The notes under the pieces were generated by a model that was not told where the DNA came from, searched no databases, and saw only the letters and a program-made list of their open reading frames with translations. From Kitasatospora sp. NBC_00240 (GTDB taxonomy: Bacteria > Actinomycetota > Actinomycetes > Streptomycetales > Streptomycetaceae), in NCBI RefSeq assembly GCF_026342405.1, contig NZ_JAPEMU010000001.1, positions 8,990,001 to 9,054,000 of the forward strand: a DNA stretch of 64,000 nucleotides, in the 5' to 3' direction. The position numbers were made by a program, and so were the translations under genes. Positions within the stretch are counted from its first letter, which is position 1; each line of letters opens with the position of its first letter. Below are positions 1 through 8,040 of this stretch, piece after piece.

Positions 1-1099
1 TCGAGGGCCGGTCCGCGCTCTCGTACCGGTAGCCGACCCCGCGGAAGTCCACCCGGCCGCGGACCTGCTCGACCTCGGCCTTGCCGGAGTTGACCTCCAG
101 GTCCGGCGCCTGCAGCACCTCGCCGGCCGAGCGGACGGACGCCAGCCCCTTGCCGATCACCGGGGTCAGGCTCATCAGGCTGGTCACCGAGCCGGTCAGG
201 GTGGAGAAGTAGGCGCTGAGCATGACCACCTGGCCCGCGCTGACGTTCATCCAGCCGTAGTACGCGACCAGCGCGGACCCGGCCAGGCAGCTCACCCCGA
301 TGGCGTTCAGCAGGATCCAGGTGAGCGCGCCGAAGCGGCCGTTCAGCAGGTCCAGCCGCAGCCCGGCGCTGAGCACCGAGCCGAGCGTCCGGTCGACCCG
401 GCGCAGCGCGGTCCGCTCCAGCCCGTGGGCCCGGGTTATCGGGATCAGCGTCGTCATCTCGTTGATCCGGGAGGAGAGTTGCTCGACCTGGACCCGGAAC
501 GACTCGTTGTCGGAGCGCAGCCGCTCGCGCAGCCGGACCACCAGCAGGGCCGAGGCCGGCACCACGACCAGGAACACCGGCAGGAACACCGGGGCCTGCA
601 CGGCGAGCACCACCACGCCGCCGGTCAGCGTGGCGATGGCGCCCAGCCCCATGTCGGCGGTCTGCTGGGTGGCGTTCTCGATGCCCTCGACGTCCCGGAC
701 CACCTTGGCCTGGAGCACCCCCGCGCTCACCCGCGAGTGGTAGCCGATCGAGAGCTGCTGCATCCGGTGGCAGAGCGCCGACCGCAGCCGGGTGCCGGTA
801 CGGCGGATGCTGCCGTGCATCCAGCGCACGTAGAGCAGGTGCAGCGGCAGGTTGAGCAGCAGGATCACCAGCAGGACGGCGGCGTTCCACCAGAGCACCG
901 GGATCGGCTGGTGCTCAACCACCACGTCGATGATGTTCGCGGTGATCAGCGGGAGCAGCCAGACCGGCGTGTGCTTGGCGAAGTAGGCGAGCACGGCGAG
1001 CAGCACCCGCCGCCGGTCGGGATGGAACAGGTAGAGCAGGGTACGGACGGGGTGTTCGCCACGGTAGCGGTGGCTGAGCGGGCCTTCCGGCAACGCCAT
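1..1099 (-). CDS. ABC exporter, transmembrane-domain part (cut by left edge)
   Basis: The 366 residues present start at ATG 1099 behind an AGGAG box and run off the left edge. They form the transmembrane half of a half-size or fused ABC exporter: several hydrophobic helices, an intracellular loop with the usual RVEGIENATQQ-like stretch (here VRDVEGIENATQQT), and the beginning of the linker to the nucleotide-binding domain. The Walker motifs lie outside the window. Exporters of this shape carry lipids, peptides or drugs; the substrate cannot be told. It is divergent from the DUF1269-like gene and is not obviously linked to the lanthipeptide locus 7 kb away. Confidence 0.85.
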   Translation of the reverse strand, partial: MALPEGPLSHRYRGEHPVRTLLYLFHPDRRRVLLAVLAYFAKHTPVWLLPLITANIIDVVVEHQPIPVLWWNAAVLLVILLLNLPLHLLYVRWMHGSIRRTGTRLRSALCHRMQQLSIGYHSRVSAGVLQAKVVRDVEGIENATQQTADMGLGAIATLTGGVVVLAVQAPVFLPVFLVVVPASALLVVRLRERLRSDNESFRVQVEQLSSRINEMTTLIPITRAHGLERTALRRVDRTLGSVLSAGLRLDLLNGRFGALTWILLNAIGVSCLAGSALVAYYGWMNVSAGQVVMLSAYFSTLTGSVTSLMSLTPVIGKGLASVRSAGEVLQAPDLEVNSGKAEVEQVRGRVDFRGVGYRYESADRPS

Positions 1100-1285
1100 G
1101 AACGTCTCCTGGGGCGGAGGTCGGTGCGGAGAGGGACCTGAGGGGGCCCCATCCTCGCAGCGCGGGCACCCGTCGCGACACCGCATTTCGGCGCCGCCGG
1201 GGCGCTGCCGACTTGCTGCCGGCCGTGCTCCGCGGCCGCACCCGGACGGTCCGCGGCGCACCCGACGTCCGCCTCCGGCCGGCCT

Positions 1286-1310
1286 GCGGGCCCGGTGACA
1301 CCGGGCCCGC
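1286..1310. repeat. inverted repeat between divergent genes
   Basis: Two perfect 10-bp arms (GCGGGCCCGG / CCGGGCCCGC) flank a 5-nt loop. It lies in the 295-bp gap between the divergent exporter and DUF1269-like genes, so it is either an operator or a leader hairpin; no T-tract follows. Confidence 0.4.
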
Positions 1311-1394
1311 CCGGCACCGCCGCTCCCACCGTGCGCCCGTTCGGCGGTCTAACGTGCAGCCTGTACCCGCCGGACACGACGAGAGGTCCTTCCG

Positions 1395-1916
1395 ATGCCG
1401 GAATCGCACAGCATGCTGTTCGTCACCTTCGACGACCCGGCGGCCGTCCGGGCCGCCTACGACGAGGTCAGGGAGCTGCACGGGGTGCGCCAGGCGGCGG
1501 TGCTGGAGCGTTCGGCCGAGGGCATTCTCGACGTGCCGGAGAGCTGGGTGCACGGCGCCGGCACGCCGACCGTGGTGAGCGGGCTGCTGGGCGGCCTGGT
1601 CGGCCTGTTGGGCGGCCCGGTCGGGTTCTTCCTCGGCTGGACGGCCGGCACCGTGCTCGGCGGCGCGACCGAGTTCAAGCGCTTCCAGGACGCGGCCGAG
1701 GGCCTGACCGTCTTCAGCAGCGGGCTCGCCGAGGGCGAGTCGATGCTGATCCTGGACCTGCGGGAGGAGTCGCCCGACCCGGTCGACGCGATCTCCGAGC
1801 GCCACGGCGGGCGCCTGGTCCGCCGCCCCGCCGAGGCGGTGGAGGCGGAGGTCCGGGCCGCCCAGCAGACGGCGGAGGACGAGGTGCGCAAGGAGCAGGA
1901 GGAGGCCGAGGGCTGA
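1395..1916 (+). CDS. DUF1269-like glycine-zipper protein
   Basis: A 173-residue protein starting at ATG 1395 behind a GAGAGG ribosome-binding site. The N-terminal 50 residues form an alpha/beta region (MLFVTFDDPAAVRAAYDEV), followed at about residues 57-90 by a Gly-rich zipper (GLLGGLVGLLGGPVGFFLGW) that could insert in or coat a membrane, then a second alpha/beta half and a charged Glu/Arg-rich coiled tail. This layout matches the DUF1269 family of uncharacterised stress-related actinobacterial proteins. No operon partner: the next gene converges on it. Confidence 0.75.
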   Translation: MPESHSMLFVTFDDPAAVRAAYDEVRELHGVRQAAVLERSAEGILDVPESWVHGAGTPTVVSGLLGGLVGLLGGPVGFFLGWTAGTVLGGATEFKRFQDAAEGLTVFSSGLAEGESMLILDLREESPDPVDAISERHGGRLVRRPAEAVEAEVRAAQQTAEDEVRKEQEEAEG

Positions 1917-1924
1917 CTCCTGCC

Positions 1925-1990
1925 GCCGGCTCGACCCGCCGCGGGACCGCGCCGGCTCGACCCGCCGCCGGACCGCGCCGGCTCGACCGG
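1925..1990. repeat. 26-bp direct repeat, 2.5 copies
   Basis: Two consecutive 26-bp units (1925-1950 and 1951-1976, one mismatch) plus 14 bp of a third fill the gap between convergent genes. They start with GCCGGCTCGACCCGCCGC. Probably slippage-type intergenic repeats. Confidence 0.7.
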
Positions 1991-2005
1991 CCGTCGGCCG
2001 CCGGG

Positions 2006-2503
2006 TCAGCGGGCCGGGCTCGCTTCCTCCTCGAACAGCCACCGCCCGCCCGGGCGGACGGGCCGGCCCGTCACCACCCGCAGGACGGTCCGCTCCTCGT
2101 CCGGCTCGACCAGTACCACACCGCGGGCGTGCAGCTCGTGCAGGCCGGTCCGGACGTCCTCGGCCGATCCGTCGGGTGCCCCGAGCCGGCCGGCCAGCTC
2201 CGCCACCGGCAGGCTGTCGGTGCCGCCGGGCCGGCGCAGCCGCAGTTCGCCCTCGTCCACCGCCAGGTCCAGCCAGAGCGCCTGCACCGGCACCTGCGGC
2301 CCGTACAGCGGGCGGAGCCTGGCCAGACGCCGCATCATGCCGACGGCGCCCGGGGTGATCAGGGGGTCGGCGGCGGCCTTGTCCGGACTCATCCCGGGCG
2401 CGACCGTGATCCACTCGTCGTAGCCGGGCGGCCGGAGCTCCCGCAGCGAGTACTCGGCCGCGGCCCGCTCCCGGCGCGGCTTGCCGATCTTCTTGCGTCC
2501 CAT
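2006..2503 (-). CDS. conserved hypothetical protein, basic N-terminus
   Basis: A 165-residue protein. I chose ATG 2503 because GGAGAGGA lies at RBS distance; a longer open frame upstream lacks signals. The N-terminus is basic (MGRKKIGKPRRERAAAEYSL). The middle has a winged-helix-like pattern (LPVAELAGRLGAPDGSAEDVRTGLHELHARGVVLVEPD), suggesting a small helical/wing domain. No family is recognised. It converges with the DUF1269-like gene across a repeat. Confidence 0.6.
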   Translation of the reverse strand: MGRKKIGKPRRERAAAEYSLRELRPPGYDEWITVAPGMSPDKAAADPLITPGAVGMMRRLARLRPLYGPQVPVQALWLDLAVDEGELRLRRPGGTDSLPVAELAGRLGAPDGSAEDVRTGLHELHARGVVLVEPDEERTVLRVVTGRPVRPGGRWLFEEEASPAR

Positions 2504-2749
2504 CCCGGGGTGTCCTCTCCGCTCGTGCCCTGACGGGCCTGCCCATTGAACACCCTCCGGATCCGGCTGCTCCCCCAGGGTCACGATTGGGGGCTTCAAG
2601 GGCCTCGGCGCGCGCCGGTGGGGCCGACCGTAGGTGTACGACTCAGCCCTGCGGGTGATCATGAGGGCCGAACGGCCCTGAACGGGATTTCCGCAGGTTG
2701 CGCCTGGACACGCTGGTGCCACCAGGCCCCGCGTACGAGAGGCGTCCCG

Positions 2750-2902
2750 ATGGTGACCCTGTTCCTGCTGACCGCCCCCCTGCTGCTCGCCGTCGTCCTG
2801 GCCGGGTCCGGCCGCGGCCATCGACGGGCCCGCCCGTCGGCGTTCCGGCGACATAGCCGCGGCGGGGCCCGGCACGCGGCGCGACGGCGGATCCCGGCCT
2901 GA
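2750..2902 (+). CDS. possible small membrane peptide
   Basis: A 50-residue frame opening with a strongly hydrophobic segment (MVTLFLLTAPLLLAVVLAG) followed by an Arg/His-rich tail. A GAGAGG box precedes ATG 2750 at 7-8 nt. The single helix plus basic tail would place it in the membrane with the tail in the cytoplasm. Such small frames often arise by chance in GC-rich DNA, so support is weak. Confidence 0.3.
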   Translation: MVTLFLLTAPLLLAVVLAGSGRGHRRARPSAFRRHSRGGARHAARRRIPA

Positions 2903-3040
2903 CCGGGCTGCCGCCCTGATCGGGAAGGCCTCGGCAGGTCTGTGAAAAAGTTCCGGCTGGCCAGGTTTGCTCCCGGGAATCCGGGTCAGACGTCCTGTCG
3001 GGACGGCTCGTACACTCCCCCCGGGCGGGCCGCCCGCAGC

Positions 3041-3076
3041 GCAGCCCCGGACCTACCCCCCCAGGTCCGGGGCTGC
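3041..3076. terminator. strong hairpin, probable terminator
   Basis: Perfect 14-bp arms (GCAGCCCCGGACCT / AGGTCCGGGGCTGC) around an 8-nt loop. It lies between the small ORF and the SnoaL-like gene in an otherwise gene-free 314-bp stretch (2903-3216) in which I see nothing else. Confidence 0.6.
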
Positions 3077-3216
3077 TGCACGTCCGCCGGCCGGTGGCCC
3101 GGCGCGCCGACGGCCCATTCCCGGAAGGGAATTGTCCGACCGCACGGCGGCGGGCGAGAGTCTGGGTGACCGCTGGCAGGACCGTCGGCGGAAGTCCGGA
3201 AGTCAGGGGAACAACG

Positions 3217-3639
3217 ATGCCGAAGACCGACCCGCAGGTGCTTGCCGACCGCTACGCCGCCCTGTGGAACGAGCCGGACGCCGAGGCCCGCCGCACCGGG
3301 GTCGAGGAGTTGTGGCGGCCGGACGGCGTGCACGTGCTGCAGCCGCCGCAGGAGATGCGCAGGTCGGCCGTCGAGCTGGGCTTCGCCGACCCGGTGCTGG
3401 AGGCCCGGGGGCACCGGGCGCTGGAGGCGAGGGTCCGCCGGGCGCACGAGGAGTTCGTGGCGCCCGGCGGCCTGCTGTTCCGGGCCCGTGCCGACGCCGA
3501 GCGGCTGCACGACGTGGTCAAGTTCCACTGGGAGGCGGTGGACACGGGGACGGGCGAGGTGGGCGGGGTCGGGCTGGAGTTCCTGCTGCTGGACGAGGAC
3601 GGCCGGATCAGGAGCGACTTCCAGTTCATCGAGAGCTGA
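3217..3639 (+). CDS. SnoaL/NTF2-like fold protein
   Basis: A 140-residue protein starting at ATG 3217 (AGGGGA upstream). It opens with a helix (ADRYAALWNEPDAEARRTGVEELWRPDGVHV), then a beta-rich half ending VGLEFLLLDEDGRIRSDFQFIES. This is the pattern of SnoaL-like/NTF2 cone-shaped proteins, which bind small hydrophobic ligands and may be isomerases, cyclases or purely structural. The longer upstream open frame lacks an RBS. No catalytic assignment is possible. Confidence 0.75.
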   Translation: MPKTDPQVLADRYAALWNEPDAEARRTGVEELWRPDGVHVLQPPQEMRRSAVELGFADPVLEARGHRALEARVRRAHEEFVAPGGLLFRARADAERLHDVVKFHWEAVDTGTGEVGGVGLEFLLLDEDGRIRSDFQFIES

Positions 3640-3659
3640 CCGGCCGAGGCCGGGGATCG

Positions 3660-3900
3660 CCGCGGACACCCGGGGCCGATCCCCATCCGGTGCTCGTACC
3701 AGGCGCCGTCGTGCTCCACCGCGCAGATCCGGTACCCCTCGCCGTCGGGCAGCCGGGCCAGGAAGAGGTTCTCCGCGGTGGTCGGCCGAGCTGTCCGGGC
3801 CGAACATGTCCTCACCGATCAGGTAGCGGTGGAGCCACTCGGCGAGGCTCCCGGTCCTCCTGGAGCCGCTGCCGATGACGCCCGAGGACCGGCCCGCGCC
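3660..3900 (-). pseudogene. frameshifted 3' remnant of a hypothetical gene
   Basis: Read on the minus strand, one frame gives a protein-like stretch (GSLAEWLHRYLIGEDMFGP, about 3890-3790) and the next frame continues it (ENLFLARLPDGEGYRICAV then EHDGAWYEHRMGIGP, about 3785-3680). The join needs a one-base shift near 3780-3790. Amino-acid and codon patterns look like former coding sequence, possibly the C-terminal part of a SUKH/SMI1-type protein, but there is no start and no intact frame. Confidence 0.45.
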
Positions 3901-3990
3901 CCGGTACGGTCCGGACCGCGGCCGGTGACCGGCGCCGCCGCTCCGCCGCCGCGCCGCCGGCGGCCCGCTCCGGCGGGACGCCGGGGCCGG

Positions 3991-4932
3991 TCAGGATGCG
4001 TCGACGGTGACGACGATCTTGCCGCGGGTGTGCTTCCCGGCGAAGTCGGCCACCGCGCGGGCAGCCTGGTCGAAGGGGTAGCGGGCGCCCAGCTCGACCC
4101 GCAGCCGGCCGTCCGCCGCGCGGTGGGCCAGGTCCTCCAGGTCGCCGGGCGCCGGGTCGAAGGAGCCGATGTAGACCGGCGTCACCTCGCGCTCCAGCTC
4201 GGCCGGCCCGAACAGCGGGGAGACCAGCCGCCCGCCGGGCCGGGCGGCCTTCGCGGTGGCGGCCAGGCCGTCGCCCCGGTTGATCAGGTCCAGCACCACG
4301 TCGACACCGCCGGGCAGCAGCCGCAGGGTCTGCTCCACCACGTCCCCGGCGTGGTGGTCGACCGTGTCGGTGGCGCCGAGTTCCCGGATGTACCCGGCGT
4401 CGTCCGGGCCGGCGGTGGCGATCACCCGGGCCCCGAGGGCGGTGGCGAGCTGGACGGCGTACAGGCCGATGCCGCCGGTGGCGCCGATCACCAGCACGCT
4501 CTCGTCCGCGCCCAGGCCGACCGCCCGGAGCAGGCAGACGGCGGTCATGCCGGACTCGGGGATCGCCGCCGCGTGCTCGGCGTCCAGGCCGGCGGGCCGC
4601 CGGGCGAGCTTCGGGCCGACCGTCGCCACGGTGTACTCGGCCACCGTGCCGCCGGAGCCGACGAAGGCGAGCACCTGGTCCCCGGGCGCGTAGCCGGGGG
4701 CCTCGGGGCCGACCTCGGCCACCGTGCCGGCCACGTCCATCCCCACCACATGCGGGTGGTCGACCGGGTAGAACTCCTTCATCGCGCCGGTGATCAGCGC
4801 GAGGTCGAGCGGGTTGAGCGCCGCCGCGGAGACCTTGACCAGGACCTGGCCGGGGCCGGCGGCGGGTTTCGGCCGGTCGGCCAGGGAGATCCGGTCGAGC
4901 GGCTGGTACTCGGTCGAGACGAGGGCCTTCAT
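3991..4932 (-). CDS. NAD(P)H:quinone oxidoreductase-like MDR enzyme
   Basis: A 313-residue cytosolic oxidoreductase, start ATG 4932 behind AGGAG. The N-terminal GroES-like domain carries VVGMDVAGTVAEVG, and the Rossmann domain has the NADPH motif VIGATGGIGLYAVQLA at about residues 150-165. The structural and catalytic zinc Cys clusters of alcohol dehydrogenases are missing, so it fits the zinc-free quinone-reductase/enoyl-reductase branch of the medium-chain dehydrogenase superfamily. It stands alone, so the substrate is unknown. Confidence 0.85.
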   Translation of the reverse strand: MKALVSTEYQPLDRISLADRPKPAAGPGQVLVKVSAAALNPLDLALITGAMKEFYPVDHPHVVGMDVAGTVAEVGPEAPGYAPGDQVLAFVGSGGTVAEYTVATVGPKLARRPAGLDAEHAAAIPESGMTAVCLLRAVGLGADESVLVIGATGGIGLYAVQLATALGARVIATAGPDDAGYIRELGATDTVDHHAGDVVEQTLRLLPGGVDVVLDLINRGDGLAATAKAARPGGRLVSPLFGPAELEREVTPVYIGSFDPAPGDLEDLAHRAADGRLRVELGARYPFDQAARAVADFAGKHTRGKIVVTVDAS

Positions 4933-5162
4933 GGGGGGCTCCTGACGGGTGCGGGGGAAGGGCCGGGCGGCCGCCACCGGCCTGTCGCCCGTACCTTTCT
5001 ATGCCGCCGACCGGGCCGGGACCCGGCGGGGAGCGGAGCGCGCCGCCGAATGGGGCACGGGGCCGCGCCCCGCCGGACGGCCGTGGCCCCCCTGTGGTCG
5101 ACTCCCCGCCGGACGGCCGTGGGCCCCTGGCGCTCGATTCCCCGCCGCCGAGGGCGCCGGGA

Positions 5163-6074
5163 TCAGCCCGCGAAGTTCAGCGCGTACAGCCGCCGGACGT
5201 CCGGCTCGGTCACGAAGTCCATCGGGACGGTGCCGAGCACCGCCGGGCGGCCGGCGGCCGCGACGTAGCCGGCCACCCGGGGGTTGATCGCGTCGGCGGC
5301 CGTGTGCGGCCACAGCCCCCAGCCGGAGCTCGACGTGAAGGTGAGGAAGAGCCGCTGCGGGTCGGTGGCGGCCCGGGCGGCGTCCAGGTGGGCGGAGACC
5401 TCGGGCCATTTACGGGAATTGAGCTCGAAGATGGTGCCGATCTGGTAGTCGTCCTCGATGTCCGTCAGCGGGCCGCCCCAGCGGATCCCCGGCAGGGCGC
5501 GGTGGTCGGCGAGCAGCACCACCCGGCCGCGGACCTCGCCGAGCCGGGGGATGCCGTCCTCCGTCCGGAGGAGTCCCGGCCAGCGGTCCTGGTAACCGGC
5601 GAAGATCGCCCCGAACTCGGCGTCGGAGACCGTCGAGTACTCCTGCCTGACCCGCATCAGCAGGGTCTCCTGCGGGTGCGCGCGGAGGAAGGCCTGACAG
5701 GCGTTGAGCACGTCGCCGAAGAAGATCTGCTGGAACACCGGGCCGTGGTGGATCGCGAGGACGCCGTCGACGGCCCGGCAGCGGATGTCCAGGAACCGTA
5801 CGCCCGCGGTCAGCTGGGCGGCCAGGGGGAGCGTCTGGGTCTCGGTGAGGGCGCCGCCGTGGAGGGAGCAGGTGTCGTGCGTGCCGGGGACGGTGATTCG
5901 CGACAGCGGGGTCCGCCCGTCGAGGGCGCCCATCCAGTCCGCGCCGCCGGGCAGCGCGGAGGCGGCGGCCGCGGCGGTGCCCGGGCCGAGGCCCGCCAGC
6001 AGCCCCGCCGTGCCGGTGGCGAGTGCTCCGCGCGTGAAGACGCGCCTGGTCATCGTGCTGTCGGTCGGACTCAC
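5163..6074 (-). CDS. secreted PI-PLC X-domain protein
   Basis: A 303-residue protein with a twin-arginine signal (TRRVFTRGALATGTAGLLAG, cleavage near TAAAAA). The mature part is a phosphatidylinositol-specific phospholipase C-like barrel with both catalytic His contexts, VPGTHDT and AIHHGPV, and RFLDIRCR between them. The family cleaves phosphatidylinositol to inositol phosphate and diacylglycerol outside the cell. GTG 6074 is chosen because GGAGG lies 8 nt upstream; a GATAAT -10-like box sits at 6114-6119 on the same strand. Confidence 0.88.
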   Translation of the reverse strand: MSPTDSTMTRRVFTRGALATGTAGLLAGLGPGTAAAAASALPGGADWMGALDGRTPLSRITVPGTHDTCSLHGGALTETQTLPLAAQLTAGVRFLDIRCRAVDGVLAIHHGPVFQQIFFGDVLNACQAFLRAHPQETLLMRVRQEYSTVSDAEFGAIFAGYQDRWPGLLRTEDGIPRLGEVRGRVVLLADHRALPGIRWGGPLTDIEDDYQIGTIFELNSRKWPEVSAHLDAARAATDPQRLFLTFTSSSGWGLWPHTAADAINPRVAGYVAAAGRPAVLGTVPMDFVTEPDVRRLYALNFAG

Positions 6075-6483
6075 GGGCGCCTACCTCCGGTGATGGCGGT
6101 TTGTGGCATGGACATTATCGGTGGGGTGGGTCGTCCGGATAGACCCGTGCAGGAGGACGGAGCGTGAAGCGCGGTGCCGGGCGGTGAACCCGGCGGATGC
6201 GCTGCGCGGCTGCGGCCGGGGCGAACCGCCCGCCCTGGCCCGGTCCGCGCCGGCGGGGTGCTACCCGCGGGTAGGTCGGGTCGGGGCGGTACGCCCGCCC
6301 GGCGTGGCGCGGCGGCAGAGGATGCCGAGGCCGCCGTGACCGGCGATGATCGGAGCAGCCGCCGGGTCGGACAGGCGGACCGGACGCGCCGTGCACCAAG
6401 CGGCCGTTCCGGGACCTGGACGCGGCGACGGGCCGGGGCAGCCGCCCTCTCCCGCCGTTCGCGCCGCGTGAGGAGGACCTCTC
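6075..6483. promoter_or_regulatory. divergent promoter region with a 14-bp palindrome
   Basis: This 409-bp gap separates the PI-PLC and DUF2252 genes. It contains the minus-strand -10 candidate GATAAT (6119-6114) and a perfect palindrome CTACCCGCGGGTAG at 6261-6274, a plausible dimeric-regulator site. I see no gene in it. Confidence 0.45.
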
Positions 6484-8001
6484 ATGACAGATGCACGGGC
6501 CAAGGCCCCCGCCGGCAAGAAGGCGGCTCCCGGCAGGAAGGCCGCACCTGCCAAGGAGGCGGCACCCGCCGAGAACGCGGCACCCGCGGGGCTCACCTTC
6601 GATCGGAGCCACACGCCCCAGGAGCGGGCTGCCCGGGGCAAGGCCGCCCGGACGACCTCGCCCAGGTCGGGCCACGGCTGGTTCGATCCTCCGGCGGGCC
6701 GCGCGGACCCGGTGGACCTCCTGGAGCAGCAGTCGGCCGAGCGGCTGGCCGAGCTCATCCCGATCCGCTACGGCCGGATGACCGAGTCCCCGTTCCGCTT
6801 CTACCGGGGCGCCGCCGCGATCATGGCGGCCGACCTGGCCGGGAGCCCGGACTCCGGCCTGCGCACCCAGCTGTGCGGTGACGCGCACCTGTTGAACTTC
6901 CGGCTGATGGCCTCGCCGGAGCGCCATCTGCTCTTCGACATCAACGACTTCGACGAGACCCTGCCGGGACCCTGGGAGTGGGACGTCAAGCGGCTGTCGA
7001 CCAGCCTGGTGATCGCCGGCCGGGCCAACGGTTTCACCGACGAGGAGCGGGCGGGCATCGTGCGCGCCGCCGTCGGCTCGTACCGTCAGCGGATGCGCGA
7101 GTTCGGCGGGATGCGTCGGATCGACGTCTGGTACGCCCAGGCCGACGTGGAGCGCCTGCGCGAGGTGGCCGCGGGGCGGCTGGAGAAGGCCGGGCGCAAG
7201 AACCTGGAGAAGGCCGTGGAGAAGGCCCACTCCCGGGACAGCCTGCAGGCCTACGACCGGCTCACCGAACTGGTCGACGGCCGGCGCCGGATCGCGGCCG
7301 ACCCGCCGCTGCTGGTACCGCTGCGCGACATCATGCCGGACTCGGAACACACCGCCCTGGAGGACCAGTTCGGCCAGCTGGTCGAGAGCTACGCCCGCAC
7401 CCTGCCCTCCGACCGGCGGTACCTGCTCAGCCAGTACCAGGTGGTCAGCGTCGCCCGCAAGGTGGTCGGCGTCGGGAGTGTCGGCACCCGCTGCTGGATC
7501 ATCCTGTTGCTCGGCCGGGACGACGAGGATCCGCTGTTCCTGCAGGCCAAGGAGGCCGGGACGTCCGTCCTCGCCCCCTACGTGGGTGCCAGCGAGTACG
7601 ACAATCAGGGCGAGCGTGCGGTCGCCGGCCAGCGGCTGATGCAGGCCACCAGCGACATCTTCCTCGGCTGGGAGCGGACCAAGGGCATCGACGGGCGCCA
7701 GCGCGACTTCTACATCCGCCAGCTGCGCGACTGGAAGGGCATCGCGAAGCCCGAGCTGATGTCGCCGCGGGGGCTGGGAGCCTTCGGCGAGCTGTGCGGC
7801 GCGACCCTGGCCCGGGCGCACGCCCGCTCGGGGGACCCGATCGCGATCGGCGCCTACCTCGGCGGCGGCGACTCCTTCGACCGCGCGCTGGTGGGCTTCG
7901 CCGAGGCGTACGCCGACCAGAACGAGCGTGACTTCCAGGCGCTGGTCGACGCGGTGGCCTCCGGACGGGTGGTCGCGGAGCGGGAGCCCGCGCAGGACTG
8001 A
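6484..8001 (+). CDS. DUF2252 domain protein
   Basis: A 505-residue protein starting at ATG 6484 with a GAGGAGG box 7-8 nt upstream. Residues 1-40 are a low-complexity Lys/Ala/Pro-rich tail (GKKAAPGRKAAPAKEAAPAE), like histone-H1 tails. The rest is the DUF2252 domain with its signature LCGDAHLLNFRLM and DINDFDETLPGPWEWDVKRL, a kinase-like fold related to aminoglycoside phosphotransferases. Activity is not established for the family. The N-terminal basic tail could bind nucleic acid; that is inference. Confidence 0.85.
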   Translation: MTDARAKAPAGKKAAPGRKAAPAKEAAPAENAAPAGLTFDRSHTPQERAARGKAARTTSPRSGHGWFDPPAGRADPVDLLEQQSAERLAELIPIRYGRMTESPFRFYRGAAAIMAADLAGSPDSGLRTQLCGDAHLLNFRLMASPERHLLFDINDFDETLPGPWEWDVKRLSTSLVIAGRANGFTDEERAGIVRAAVGSYRQRMREFGGMRRIDVWYAQADVERLREVAAGRLEKAGRKNLEKAVEKAHSRDSLQAYDRLTELVDGRRRIAADPPLLVPLRDIMPDSEHTALEDQFGQLVESYARTLPSDRRYLLSQYQVVSVARKVVGVGSVGTRCWIILLLGRDDEDPLFLQAKEAGTSVLAPYVGASEYDNQGERAVAGQRLMQATSDIFLGWERTKGIDGRQRDFYIRQLRDWKGIAKPELMSPRGLGAFGELCGATLARAHARSGDPIAIGAYLGGGDSFDRALVGFAEAYADQNERDFQALVDAVASGRVVAEREPAQD

Positions 8002-8009
8002 CGGGCCGC

Positions 8010-8035
8010 CCGGCGGCGGAGCGCCCCGCCGCCGG
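8010..8035. terminator. bidirectional terminator
   Basis: Perfect 10-bp arms (CCGGCGGCGG / CCGCCGCCGG) with a 6-nt loop lie in the 39-bp gap between convergent genes (DUF2252 and the ABC exporter). Confidence 0.65.
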
Positions 8036-8040
8036 CCGGC

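Noticed and set aside
915..2546. Long minus-strand frame of 543 codons
   Set aside because: It runs antisense through the exporter promoter region and the DUF1269-like gene with Arg/Gly/Pro-rich text. It is a GC-rich shadow frame.
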